Positions 20,995 to 32,959 of a stretch of DNA of 64,000 bases are shown in pieces (the first letter of the stretch is position 1; each line of letters starts with the position of its first letter). The DNA lies in contig OY998176.1 in the NCBI GenBank assembly GCA_963921935.1, forward strand, positions 82,376,960-82,440,959, given 5' to 3'. A program made the position numbers and the translations under genes. Origin of the DNA: Galeruca laticollis. Lineage: Eukaryota > Arthropoda > Insecta > Coleoptera > Chrysomelidae. Below the pieces are notes generated by a model that had not been told where the DNA came from, did no database searches, and saw only the letters and a program-made list of their open reading frames with translations.

Positions 20995-21148
20995 ATTGAT
21001 GGGCAGCACAGCAACAGCAGCCAACATGGGTCACGGCCTTAACAGCGGCATGCCCGGGCTAGGAGCGTGCGCGGTATCAGATTCCAAGCCTATGCAGTTT
21101 CCGTTGGCCCAACGTAGAAAAAGGCGGGTCCTTTTCACGCAGGCACAG
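20995..21148 (+). CDS. scro: scarecrow (Nkx2.1) exon with start of the homeodomain
   Basis: Internal exon bounded by acceptor TTTAGTTTCCAG and donor GTAAGTTA; length 154 (one base plus 51 codons). It reads LMGSTATAANMGHGLNSGMP, then SDSKPMQFPLAQ and the homeodomain N-terminal arm and first helix start RRKRRVLFTQAQ. The LMG stretch matches the RFMG stretch just upstream of the homeodomain in Nkx2.1 proteins. In the homeodomain, the sequence fits scro/Nkx2.1 and not vnd (which has TKAQTYELER-type residues). The encoded factor is a nuclear transcription factor used in insect brain and pharynx development. The next exon is 36845-36940. A preceding exon with the TN motif was not found upstream in the window. 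Confidence 0.92.
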
Positions 21149-21582
21149 GTAAGTTAGTAAATTGTCATAGGCCACGCCTATTTTCGAAGCTTTTTTTGTT
21201 GCTTTTTATCGTAGCTGGATCGAAACGAGCCGTGAAACTTTGAAATAAATGAACGTCAACGTCGGGCGGCCATCGGCCGACGGAATGTTTTGACTTTCAA
21301 GACGCGACATAACAATTTAATCAAATTATTTGTAGATGTGAATTATCAAAAATATACTTTTGTAGTGCTGTTATTTTTTTTAACTTAATTTTTATTATCC
21401 GTAAGTTTCAATACGTGAATTTGGAAAATTAGTGGCTATCATGTTGAAAATGGTAAGCTAATATCTAATCTTAGTTACTTCTAGGTATGTAGTCATGTTG
21501 AAATTATTGTTTTTTAGTTATTTATAAAAGCACATAAATAAATTAAATTCAAAATACCTAAATTATATCTACGTACAATGTA
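21149..21582. other. scro intron, non-TE part
   Basis: About 430 bases between the donor site and the outermost transposon. With 36711-36844 it would make an intron of about 570 bases. No conserved motif is claimed. Confidence 0.6.
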
Positions 21583-22404
21583 CAGGGTATTTCTTAATTC
21601 ATGCGAAAAATTCAGGTGGTGACTCCCTTCCCAGATATCACCCCTGTTTCTGACGGTGGTTGTCATTGTGCATATTTCTGCTCAATATAAAACTATACTT
21701 TGGATTATAAATACTTTGAAAAATTCTTTTTTTCTTCTCTTAGGTTAGGTATAGGTACCTAATTGTGTTATTCCATATTATTCTATGTAGGTAATGGTTT
21801 TGTAGCTTCTATATCCCTTAAACAAGTAGGTACTATCCCGGTGATCAACGGATCCCAAGTACTTACTTAAAAGTTAGAAGTTATAAATAAACAAAGTTTA
21901 AGAAAATTACATCATCATCATTTAGACTAGCTTACCTATATTATCCCAATTTTCAGAATATCTATTGTTTTTAATAACCAAACTGTTGGTTTTTAGAATC
22001 TGAACGATTTCAATTTTAGTTGTTTATTATATTTCTAAACAAAAATATTTTTCTGCAACTTCTAAGCATCTTAAAATGAATAATATCGCAGTTTTTAAAA
22101 ACCTTTTAACCAATTTAAATTAAATGAAAACAAAAATAATAAGAACATGAAATATCTACACTACCTACTGTCCAAAATTTAACGGACCATCAATGTACCA
22201 TAAGTGTGAATCTACTTATTTTTCTTCTGAACCGTTGATTGGATTTCGATGATTTTTTTTCACATCATAGGTCTGTTTCTAAGGAATTACTATACCAATG
22301 TTTTCTGAGAAATGTCAATATTTGAACCATATACAAAACAAAAATAAAGTTGTTTTTTCATCTTGTTTTGCAACACCCTTCGGAATTTATTAGGAACAAT
22401 TGAT

Positions 22405-22676
22405 ATTTTCATCTTTTCTCAACACTTTCGTAAAAAAATCATTTTGCACGTGTGGTCCGTGATTATTTGGATGGTGTTGGTAGGTATACAAACTATAAAC
22501 TGGCCACCCTGTAGCTCTGATCTAAACCCCATAGTGAATTTGTGGAATATTATTGATTGTGAACTCAGGAGCCGACAACCACCACACATCTCTCTTAACG
22601 ATATAGAAGTTATGGTGAGAGAAGTTTGGGATACCTACAATTCAGCAAGATCAAATACGATACTTGATTTTAAGTA
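22405..22676 (+). pseudogene. Tc1-like transposase C-terminal fragment (first piece)
   Basis: Reads NWPPCSSDLNPIVNLWNIID and SRQPPHISLNDIEVMVREVW. Tc1 proteins have DLNPIENLW here, so the third catalytic Glu is replaced by Val. The N-terminal two thirds are missing. The reading breaks at the TA where the Tigger-like element entered; the rest is at 32873-32959. Confidence 0.85.
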
Positions 22677-23107
22677 AGGTAAGAGGGGCCAACATTGACA
22701 TATCTTCATAATTTCTTTTTTATTAGATCTGATTTTTTTAAAAAAATCTCTAATAATTTCCTGAGACAGGCATACTATATATTAATACTAAGCAATGATG
22801 TACGTAATGTTCTGATTTTTACTTTATCCAAAAAAATTTTTTTTTTAAAACTTGTCCGGTGGCAATGTTACCCCATAGATCATTGACACCCCATATAAAT
22901 TGAAGCCTAAGTCAATCATAGGGAATCGTTAAGCAACATTGACACATAAGTTTGTTTTATGGCCTTTTTAGGTAGTACTTTGAAACGAACAAATTCTCCT
23001 TTTTTTCAAAACTAAGGACTTATTGGGTAAAACAGCCTAAAAACCGCGTTGCTTTTAAAGAAATCATATTTTTATTCTGAATAACACAAGAATAATATAA
23101 TTACAAC

Positions 23108-23266
23108 TTAAAAAGATAGGTACAAACTAAATTTTGGTACGTGACTTTGGCAAGGTAACAATACTTACTAAACTAATAAATTTTGGTAACTCCACTAATG
23201 TGGGGCACTTTAAAAAATGCATTCCTCTATTTATCGCCAGTTCGTCAATAATTGCAACAAAGTACC
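23108..23266 (-). pseudogene. Tigger-like A: last codons of the transposase
   Basis: The minus strand reads YFVAIIDELAINRGMHFLKC and ends SRTKI with a stop at about 23132. It joins in frame to LLNAVLSR at 28139-28160 when the hAT and one copy of its 8-bp duplication are removed, which confirms both the reading and the insertion point. Confidence 0.65.
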
Positions 23267-23762
23267 CAGTGGCGCACCCAGGGGGGGGGGGGGCACGGGG
23301 GCACAGGCCCCCTCCCCGAACTCCTATAGACCAACCAATATTTCTCTCACAGTTTGTAACCGAATTGAAAATAAATGTTCTGTCGTCTGCCGTGAGCCGT
23401 GAAATCTTTTCTTCTAAGTAAATATTTTTGGGATGTACTGTACTTGTACATTATCTTGTCTTAACTCCGCCCTTGCGCAGTTTACGACTGCGATACCTCG
23501 CTAGGGAATGAGGCATTATTACATCATCTGCTACGTTACGGTTATGAACAGTATATTAGTGTCAGTGATGAGTGTTGGTTGAGCACAATGAGCAAATTCG
23601 ATTTTGTTTCGGAATAATTTGTTGTTGGGCGTCGCATTGTTTTTAAGATCTCGGTGCTTTGAAGGTATAACCCATAAACAATGTAAGTAGACTATTTAAT
23701 GGGTCATATTTTCTATGTTCATTTACTGACTTATTTTTTCTAGACGTTAATCAAAAATCAAA

Positions 23763-26175
23763 ATGAATGGAAAACGGAGGTCTCAAACTCTTTTGGATTT
23801 TTTTCAAAAGAAAAAGACAAAGACAAACGAGGATACTTCAGATGAAGGTGGAAATATTGATGCTGTGATTGATTCTCAGCCATCAACCTCTGGGGTGGTT
23901 GTTACTACTGTTGCAGAGCAATCTGATATTTCTTCCTTCAGAAACAAAAACAAACAGCTGAATGATGGTGACAAAATAAAAATACTGCAGGGGTTATCGG
24001 CACCACAAAAAAAAATTGAGTTTCCAAGTACAACTTTTGGAAATAAATCTAGGAAATTCCAATATGATTGGCTTGAAAATTATAAGTGGCTGATATATTC
24101 GAAATCAGAAGACGGTGCTTACTGTAAATATTGTTTCATTTTTTCCCAAAAAGGAGTTGGACATAATTCAGATCAAATCACTGGACATCTTGTTAGTGAT
24201 CCTTATTGAAATTGGAAAAAGCTTTGGAGAGTTTTCAGAAACACCAGACAACCCAATACCATCGTGCTGCAAGTATTAAGGCTGACAACTTCTTGGCAGT
24301 AATGGCGGGGGAAAGTCAATCAATCGATTCTCAAATTGATTCCGTAAGAACACGCCAGATCCAAGAAAACCAGGAGAAATTGGCCCCGATTATAAAGACT
24401 GTCATATTGTGTGGCAGACAGGGACTCCCTTTACGGGAACACCGGGACCATGGCGAGTTCAACGTCAGTGTAGAACCAGAAGAAAATGAGGGGAATTTTC
24501 GTGCCTTGTTGAGAGCTAGGATTGATTCTGGAGATGTGAATTTAAAGAAACATTTCGAAACATGTCCTCGAAATGCTACTTACATCAGCTGGAACATACA
24601 GAACCAAATAATTGAGGCATGTGACATCATAATAAAACGAAAAATTGCTAGTGAAGTGAATAGTTCTAAATGTTTCTCTATATTAGCCGATGAAACAACA
24701 GACATATCAACCATTGAACAATGTTCAATCTGTGTCCGTTATGTTAAAAATATTGGAACAAGCCACAATCAATTTACTATATGTGAAAATTTCCTTACTT
24801 TTGTGCCCATTAAGTCAACTTGTGGAAAAGATCTGGCTGATGCAATCATAAATGGACTGATATTATGCAATATTGATGTTTCAAATTTGAGAGGACAGGG
24901 ATATGATGGAGCATCCAATATGAGTGGGCATCTAAAGGGGACCCAAGCTTGTATTGCCAAAGATCATCCAACAGCGCTCTATGTACATTGTGCAGCACAT
25001 AATCTCAATCTGGCCATTTCTAGTGCTTCCGGAATACCGCCTATCAGGAACTGTATGGGGACTATTGAGAAAGTGTATACTTTCTTCAATACCCCTAAAA
25101 GGCAACAAGTGCTGCAACATCAAGTGCAATTATTATTTCCAGAATCTCGCAGAGACCGGATGAAACAGATGTGTCCAACCAGATGGATTCAAAGGCATGA
25201 TTCTGTCATGGTTATGGTGCAATTGTTAAAACCCGTGCATTCAGCACTTCATCAGGAAATATCTTTATGGAAAGATAAGGAATCCAGTTCAGGTGCGTTC
25301 GTTTTGCTGAGTGCTCTGGCGCAGTCACAGTTCGTCATTTCGTTGTTCTCTGTAGAAAAGCTTCTCGGATACAGTCTTCCTTTATCTAAAATTCTCCAAC
25401 TTGAGAACTCGGATCTTGCGTTTGCGATGGATAATGCCGAAGAAACAATCTCCAGTGTCAATACGTGCGCGACAATGCTGAAGAGCAGTTCAAAAATATT
25501 TTCGATGAAGCAAAACAGATCGCCGATATGTTTGACATTGAAATCAAAATCCCAAGATTGGCCTCGAAGCAAACCAATCGGGCTAACGTACCCGCTGAAA
25601 GTGCTATAGATTATTATCGAAAATCAGTTTTCATACCATGGGTTGATTCATTTTTATCTGGCTTAGAAGATCGATTCACCCAACATAAGTCACTTCTTAA
25701 AAAATTCATGGTATTATTACCTGCAGAAAGTTTTCCTTCTGGATCAAAAAATAAGGAATTTTTGGACCTTGCTGAGTTTTATAGTCATGATATCCAGGAC
25801 GTCAGCAGAAATATTCTGGAGGCAGAACTGTGTCTGTGGTACCAGAAATTTAATAAAACCAGTCATCCACAAAGACCAAAAAATGCACTTGATGCATTGA
25901 ATTTATGTAATCAAGATATATATCCAAATGTTTTCATACTACTCAAAATATTCGCGACTCTGCCGGTATCGACCAGTTCTCCGGAAAGGTCATTCTCGAC
26001 ATTACGTCGACTGAAATCCTATTTGAGGAATACAACCAGTGAACATAGGCTGAATGGACTGGCACATTTGAATGTTCATAGGGAAATCCACGTTGACCCA
26101 AAGGAGGTGATGGCAGTTCTAAAGGAGAATGGACCAAGAAGGCTTGCTTTTGTTTTATATATATATATATATTAA
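23763..26175 (+). pseudogene. hAT transposase, ZMYM1/DUF4371-like, broken
   Basis: ATG 23763 (MNGKRRSQTLLDFFQKKK) opens with a nuclear-protein-like basic stretch, then a TTF-type finger region (FQYDWLENYKWLIYSKSEDG, CKYCFIF). The RNase H-like core has ILADETTDIS, RGQGYDGASNMSG and VHCAAHNLNLAI, and the C-terminal dimerisation region has TSSPERSFSTLRRLKSYLRN. Defects: TGA at about 24207 plus a one-base loss in the next A run, and a one-base shift near 25463. Length and order agree with insect zinc-finger-MYM-1-like hAT transposases. Confidence 0.88.
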
Positions 26176-27707
26176 TACATATACTCTATCTAAATTCTAA
26201 AGAAAACATTGAAATAAAGAAAAATGTACATATTTGGATGTAATACTAGTGATATACAATGTATTATAAATAATTTAAAAGATTCAATATGCAAATAAAA
26301 TTTGACATTACAATTTCGAATGACAATAATGCAGAAGATACTTAATGATACATAGATTTTATAAAGATTTTAAAAAAAGAATACAGATGTCGCTGGTAGC
26401 AAAATTACAATTAGAATTAAAGAATGAAAATCTCTCTTTGTTATATGAAAACATAAATTTGTATTTTTTTTTAAAAAAGGAATTTTTTGGTAACCAAAGG
26501 AGAACAGAATTATTTATGGAAAAAGTTTAGGGAGTTGATTTTGAACCCCTCTCGAGAGAACATCTAATATGAGTTCTCTCAAATTTGCTGAATAATATAA
26601 TAGTAATTGATATATTGAAATAGCATCAGATTATAATAATTAGCATGATAAGATCAGTGCGTGAATAATTCCTTAAATAATTATATTGAAATAGTGTTAG
26701 TGATTTTTCCGGGTTCTAAATTATAAATTTAGAAAAGTGGTTCCGGCGATTCTAAAAGACGTGCTTAGAATCAGAACGAGTGATCCTGATACCTAGTTGG
26801 TGAGTCCAGTCCAGATTTTATAAATTATTTTTCAAGAATTAACAGGCCTTTAAATAAAATTAAGATAGATGCATCTATATCACATTTTTGAATACTGACA
26901 AAATTAACGTTAAAGATATATAAAATTTCACCTAAAGAGAAGAGAAAATTTTTTTGAATAGACAATTTTATCGCATATAGTTATTTGACATTTATACACG
27001 TCAAGTGTAATTTTCGACGATTTGAACGTTTAGAATAAGTAGTTAATTAGGTTGTTCTTCTAGTATATAGGTTGTTTTTTTTAATTTTAAGGTTCGTAGA
27101 AAGTACGATTATTGTTCTTTATTATATTTTGGGAATAATAATTCATTTTCACTTGTTATCTGATGGTATATAATATATAATTTTGATTCCAACTCACTTT
27201 GGTATTAATTCAACTCCTATTTCATTGAATTTGAAAAATTTTGGATCCTATAAAACTTTTGATATAATCAGTGACATTTAGTTAATTTTCAGTGACAGAA
27301 AAATTGTAGATGTCAGATAATTTAATGGTCTTAGAATATATTGAACAAGCAGTCACTATAGATTTGCAATAGTATAATTGACAATTTTGGAATATTCTTT
27401 GGAAATTTATAAATTTAAAATTTTAAATTATTAATTTTTTTTTAATCTTTGAACCCTCCCTGAGGTGAGAGCGAGTAAGTCGATTTTGTAGTAATTTATC
27501 TTTCAGAATATAAAATTTCATATTCATCTGAGCCGGGCATAATAATTTGACAATTCCTGTCAAAATTTCAAATAGGTTATATTCAGTGATAAAAGTGTTT
27601 TCACATTAGTGTAGTTACTACCACGATTGTAACAACAGCATCTAATAATCAAATTTCAAATAAAATCATATAATACATAATTATAAAAACAGTAGAACAT
27701 TAAAAAT

Positions 27708-27713
<6 letters not shown>
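26176..27713. other. Non-coding interior of hAT 1, origin unclear
   Basis: About 1.5 kb, very AT-rich. A GC-richer island at about 26725-26815 (GTGGTTCCGGCGATTC, GAGTGATCCTGATACC) and two similar phrases near 26610 and 26685 (ATATTGAAATAG) hint at another, unrecognised insertion. No reading frame convinces. Confidence 0.35.

Positions 27714-27754
<41 letters not shown>
27714..27754. repeat. (TA)n microsatellite
   Basis: About 20 uninterrupted TA units. Confidence 0.95.
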
Positions 27755-27760
<6 letters not shown>

Positions 27761-28131
27761 GTTGAATATATATATTTTTATATTTGACTTATTTTTTCAT
27801 TTTTACTCATCTCTCCTTCATCATTCTTTTCATCTCCATCATCCTTTTCAGTCGTTAAAATGCTTCTTCCATTGTTGAGGGCAACACTCCATTGCGTAAC
27901 TGAAATGAGATCAAAGGAAGAGGCGTGAGAGGCAGATTAAAGAAATTCTCCACTTATTGAAAAAAACCTTTCTTAAGAAACTTCAAGTTTGGTATGGTTA
28001 TAGCATTCTATCGTTATTCTGAAATACACATGATCTTGACCAGAAAAAAATTTCTCTGCGGTGCAATTTTTGATCCGCATGCAGTCATGTGTGCCCCCCC
28101 CCCCCATAACATCACTCTGGGTGCGCCACTG

Positions 28132-28347
28132 TAAGTACCTACTAAGTACTGCATTTAATAATACCGACTGTGTGTCCTCAGCATCAGGATATACAAAATA
28201 CAAACCCTTTTTATGTTAAAAGTTAACCTTAATATCGCCATCTCTTACTTGTACAACCTTTCCTATGTAATGAATGATATCTTTTTCCCAGAATATTTAA
28301 CGAGCACCCAATTCCCAAGTTTAACGTTTTGAATGTCAGCATGGTTA
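28132..28347 (-). repeat. Partial copy of Tigger A C-terminus (left of Tigger B)
   Basis: The minus strand encodes HADIQNVKLGNWVLVKYSGK and YFVYPDAEDTQSVLLNAV. About 200 bases are repeated, in the same orientation and at roughly 92 percent identity by eye, at 30853-31052 on the other side of Tigger-like element B. The copy stops exactly at the insertion TA. Confidence 0.85.
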
Positions 28348-30852
28348 GGAGAGGACCGGGCAAAGTGAATATGTCGGGCAAAGTGAATATGTCGGGCAAA
28401 GCGAATAATCCCTTCCACGCCCAAACACGTGATGTCCCAAATTCCGCAATAATACCAAGACACCCATATACCCACGCTCAGTTTGAGACAGCATTTATTT
28501 ATGCGAAGTTATCGACCGTTCAGTACCTTTACGACTGTTTGTGTAACCACGTGAATAATAAAAATATTTGAAGGTTAGTTTAACGAACTTTTTTTACGTT
28601 AATATCTATGAAGATATTGATTGCAATATAGGTTTTTACAATAATTACGCATGTTGACCGTCGTTCTTAATCAAAACATTAAAATATTTCTTATTTTTTC
28701 TCTGTTCTGTTCACTTTGATTTGAACTTGTCACCTCCGAATAATTATTCGCTTTGCCCGAACATAACAGTCTTATAGTAATGTATGTACCCACTTAGTGG
28801 ACTTTATATTCCAGATGGTGTGCAAATTTAAAAGAAGAACGCAACAAGCTCAGTGGACAGCGGAAACAATGAGGGCAGCAATGAGAGAATGTTTAACAGG
28901 GACGTCCATGAATTCAGTGGCCCAAACTTATAATATACCGTATGCAACATTATTTAGGCATATGAAATCCGGTTCAACCTCCAATCAGTTGGGTAGATTC
29001 CGAACCGTTTTTAATAATTAACAGGAGAAAGAATTGTTGCAATACTTAAAGGATCTTGACAATTTTTTTTTGGTTTGACTAGAGATGATTTTAAAGGAGT
29101 TGTTGTATACGAATATGCAAAGAAAAACAAATGAACTTACCCTAAAAGTTGGGATCAAAATGCGAAGGCAGAAAATGATTGGCTGACTGGATTTTTAAGG
29201 AGAAATCAAGAGATCACTTTGAGAACACCAGAACCAACAAGTGTGGGCAGAGCACGAGGTTTTAATCGAACCCAAGTTGAGAGATTTTATAAAAACCTGT
29301 CAGATCAAGTTAAAATATATGACATAGACGGAACTCGTCTAAATAATATTGACGAAACTGGCATAATGACGACAACTAATAGACCTCCAAAAATTCTATC
29401 TGTCAAACAAGTGGGCGTGATATCAAGCTCAGAGCGTGGTAAACTAACCACTGTTGTTTGTTGCTGCAATGCTGCAGGTTCATTCATACCCCCTTTTATA
29501 ATTTTTGCTCACAAACGAATGCAGGAAAGGTTGTTAGATGGTGCTTCCCCAGAAACTCAAGCCACTTGTACACCAACAGGGTGGATAAATGGGGAAGTTT
29601 TTCTTGATTGGCTAAAGTATTTTGTGGACCAAGTTCGGCCAACTCAAGAAGCATTTGCACCACATACCACACACAAGATGCAACCACTTGACAAAGCAGT
29701 CTATGGACCACTCAAGAAATATTTTGAACAAGAAATTAATGTACTTCAAAAATCGCATCCAGGGAGAATTGTTAATCAATATGATATTGCAAAATTATTC
29801 AATCCGGCTTATTTAAAAAGTGCCACTTCCCAAAATGCAGTAAATAGGTTTAGATCTCCAGGTATTTGGCCAATTAATGAACATACGTTTGGAGATGAGA
29901 CTACCTACCAGCATCGGTCACATATGAGGATGCACTTCCAAATACTCCATGTGAAACTGTTGAAAAACAAGTAGCAGACACTGAGATCCCACACCTCAAT
30001 TTATTGCCTACTGAAAATCAAGTAATGGAAATAGAAGATAATTCAGGTGAAATTATTATTGAACCAGCTGTGGAAGTAGTGGTACTACTAGAGTCAAACC
30101 AACCGTAACATAGAACTCCACCAAAGAGTACAATGTTGTCTTCAAATGTACCACTATCTATTTCTAGTAGTACATCGAAAATTGTGGAGAGAATGCAATC
30201 TTTTTCTGACGTGAAACCAACCTATACTCCTCGAGATGCTAGACCTTTGCAAAAAGTAGTAAGATCATCTGGTACTCGTAAAAGAAACACGCAAAAATCA
30301 GAAGTACTAACAAGTACTCCTATAAAAGAGGAACAAAAGGAAAAATACTTAAAAACCACGGCTCAACCAATATTGACCGACAAAAGAGTCAAGAAAGAAA
30401 AAATCCCAAAGAAACGAGTTCAGAAGGAAAATATTCAAGAGACTTTGTGTATTTTCTGTGCCGAAAAATACATTAAGGTTAATGGAAAGCCAACAGAAGA
30501 CTGGATCCGATGCAATTTTTGTCAGCAATGGGCCCATGAGCAGTGTACATCCTACGAAGGTACTGGGCAGTACAGGTGTGATGACTGCAATTAAATAGTT
30601 GATTGTTTCATTTTATTCACTTTACCCTAACCAACTATTCGCTTAGCCCAGAGCATCGGGCAAAGTGAATAAAATGTTCTATTTTAGATTAAGTGTTCGC
30701 GTGTGTTACTAACCTATAAAAACCTGCATTTTTGTATTTTATTTTAATAAAGCAATCCCTACTGTCAACATTTGCTATATTTTTTTTATTTCCTTTAGTT
30801 AGGTAGTACTGGATATTTGGTCTTAACTTATCCACTTTGCCCGGTCCTCCCT
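28348..30852 (+). mobile_element. Tigger-like element B
   Basis: Left end GGAGAGGACCGGGCAAAGTG (28348), right end complemented GGGAGGACCGGGCAAAGTGG (to 30852); TA at 28346-28347 and 30853-30854. The word TCGGGCAAAG(T/C)GAATA is repeated at 28375, 28393 and, complemented, near 30635 and 30660. Carries one transposase gene with an internal deletion. Confidence 0.9.
28815..30594 (+). pseudogene. Tigger-like B transposase, catalytic segment deleted, PHD tail
   Basis: ATG 28815 (MVCKFKRRTQQAQWT) follows a splice-acceptor-like TATATTCCAG. HTH: SMNSVAQTYNIPYATLFRHM. After stops and shifts (29020-29190) the core reads NWL-type FLRRNQEITLRTPEPTSVGR, then NNIDETGIMTT (first Asp). The reading jumps from FVDQVRPTQEAFAP directly to HTTHKMQPLDKAVYGPLKKY, so the LILDGH segment with the second Asp is gone. 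The tail (30133-30594) ends in a Cys4-His-Cys3 finger: CIFCAEKY, WIRCNFCQQWAHEQC, CDDC. Could not be active. Confidence 0.88.
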
Positions 30853-32457
30853 TACTACATTTAATAATACCGACTCTGTGTCCTCAACATCAGGATATAC
30901 AAAATACAAACCCTTTTTACGTAAAAAGTTAACCTTAATATCGCCATCCTTTACTTGTACAACCTTTCCAATGTAATGAATGATATATTTTTTTCCAGGA
31001 TATTTAAAGACCACCCAATTCCCAAGTTTAACATTTTTAATGTCAGCATGGGCACTTCTTTGACTGTTGTTTGTTTTAGCCTTAATTACCCCATTTTCTC
31101 CTTCTTCTTCAATTATCTCATTCTCTACTTGTTCATTTTCTGCAGTGATCATCATTCCGGTTCCTTGTCACTGTTATCATCATAAATTACCTCACTTTCT
31201 GACGAACTGGAGCTAGGTTCTTGTGATTCTTGTGTCTTTCTTTTATTTTTTTGTTTGCCAATGGTTGCTTTTGGATTTGTTTTTTTTAGATTGCTTTTCT
31301 ACTTCCTTTTCACGAAGTCTTTTTAAAACATCTTTGTCTGTTAGGCTTTCAGCAAATTTTCTGTTTACTCTGTTTTCCTTCATAACGGTCGATTTTTTTG
31401 TGTTTTCAGTCCTTAGGACTGAAAAAATTGAATTTGCTAAACTTATTTAAACATATTCTGGTGTAGAAGGACAGGGTGTCTGCTCTGCTATTTTATTCCT
31501 TATGTTGTAAGATGTCGACGGCAATTGGCCATTTTCGCCTGAGTCCCCAGAAGATGTGGAAGGCATCTGAGCAGAATCCCACCGTTAACAATGTGTACAT
31601 CTGAGATATTTTTTTGTAATTTTCTCTAAAGACAAAGGGTAAATGTCACCTACCGCGTTACTTCTGGACAAACTTTGAGTATTGGCCAATTTTTTCATTA
31701 AAGAAGGGAATACAATTTTATCGCCATTTTTATAACCCGATTTTTTATACAAATCTCGAAGTATTTTTCTCCAAGACGCCTTAAGCGATTTGTAAACGCC
31801 AACATCCAGAGGCTGAACTAAATGGGACGTGTGAGCTGGTAAACAGAATATTTCGATATTATGTTTTGCGGCTGTTTCTACCAAATCCAAAGATAAATGT
31901 GAGTTATGCCCATCCAAAATGAGAAGCTTAGACCCTGTAAATCTGAAGTTGAAGGAATAAAACAGTTAGTAAACCAATAAAAAAACTGAAGACGGAGAAC
32001 AATTATAACGACAATTCTCCGGTCCGTCCACGCACCAAGTGGGATACAGGTGAAGTCCTTTGTAGTTGATAAACATTGGTAAGAAGTCTCCAACAGCATT
32101 GCAACACATAATGACCGTGTACGTAGCTTCTGTTACGCTACCGACTAATTTGTTTGGGTATCGGCTACCCCTTTTGTACAACACTTTCTGGACACCTGCA
32201 TCGGTTTGAAAACCAATCTCATTACAGTTAAAGATCTTCTGTGGCTTTTTATCCAAACCGAAACGCGAATAGACATCTTGCAATGTATTATAACAAGCTT
32301 CCATTACCTCCCGTGACCCCGCTACAGCTCTATTCTTGGGAATATTTTGAGCTACTCGTCTACTTATTTCTTTAAACCATCTTTTTTCGAACATCATGCA
32401 CCAATCAATACCTAGCATTCCGTTGCGGAACGAATTCGATCGATCAAGTTTTTGCAC
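30853..32457 (-). pseudogene. Tigger-like A transposase, main part
   Basis: From 32457 the minus strand reads LGIDWCMMFEKRW, RAVAGSREVMEACYNTLQDV and FNCNEIGFQTDAGVQKVLYK: the usual NVDETGF has become NCNEIGF, so the first catalytic Asp is Asn. Then CCNAVGDFLPMF, a deletion and shift near 31960, MDGHNSHLSLDLVETAAKHN (second Asp) and HTSHLVQPLDVGVYKSLKAS (third Asp). A separate downstream piece (30853-31155) is the acidic linker and C-terminal KLGNWVVFKYPGKKYIIHYI. Multiple frameshifts. Confidence 0.85.
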
Positions 32458-32872
32458 GTAGTCAATGTTGGATTAGGGGCTAACATTGACACTGTCAAAC
32501 ATAACCTTAGATTAATTTTCATAAAAAAATGTTTAGTTTTAAAAAATCACTGACTGTTACAAAAACTGATTTGTAATATTAAAAGTAGAGCTTAAATTAC
32601 CTTTAACACCAAAACTTCGGGCCTGTTGACTCAAAATTCACAAAGTTTTCTATGCAAATATTGGGAGCACGTAAACATCAGCTATTAAAAGCCGCCGTTA
32701 TAAATCCACGGGTTGCTGCGGAGCATGCACATTACGTCTATATAAAGCCTTCGGATGGTAATAGAGTACCATAAAGAGAAAATAGTATGGCTACCAATGT
32801 AGTCACATTTTTGATTAGATTTAGAAATTGTGTCAATGTTATACTAATGTCAATGTTGGTCCGCGCTATCTT

Positions 32873-32959
32873 ATGCATAGTCGCTGTAAAGAAGTAATTA
32901 GAAATAGAGGCGCAAATTTAAGTGTTTTTGAGAGAGGGAACTTGTTAAAGATTATTTAG
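32873..32959 (+). pseudogene. Tc1-like transposase, last 28 codons (second piece)
   Basis: Reads MHSRCKEVIRNRGANLSVFE with stop TAG at 32957-32959. It is the natural end of the fragment at 22405-22676, separated by Tigger-like element A. Confidence 0.8.

Larger units (their letters stand above)
23267..28131 (+). mobile_element. hAT element 1 (ZMYM1-like transposase)
   Basis: Ends CAGTGGCGCACCCAG at 23267 and its complement at 28117-28131. The 8-base duplication is AAAGTACC (23259-23266) and TAAGTACC (28132-28139), one mismatch. Both ends have a G/C homopolymer of about 12 directly inside. The transposase gene occupies 23763-26175; 26176-28131 shows no gene but includes a long TA microsatellite. 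Confidence 0.9.
22677..32871 (-). mobile_element. Tigger-like element A, inside the Tc1-like element
   Basis: Left end AGGTAAGAGGGGCCAACATT, right end complemented AGATAGCGCGGACCAACATT, both followed by GACA; target TA at 22675-22676 and 32872-32873. Subterminal copies of the CATTGACAC word occur near 22875, 22944, 32488 and 32846. It carries one transposase gene on the minus strand, now interrupted by a hAT (23267-28131) and a second Tigger-like element (28348-30852). Confidence 0.9.

Noticed and set aside
20995..21148. Alternative identity as vnd (Nkx2.2)
   Set aside because: Residues TQAQVYELERRFKQQKYL and the upstream LMGS stretch fit scro/Nkx2.1; vnd differs in the N-terminal arm and helix 1.
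23134..23421. Plus-strand ORFs with AHPGGGGARGHRPPP
   Set aside because: Created by the hAT inverted end and the G12 run; antisense to the Tigger A C-terminus.
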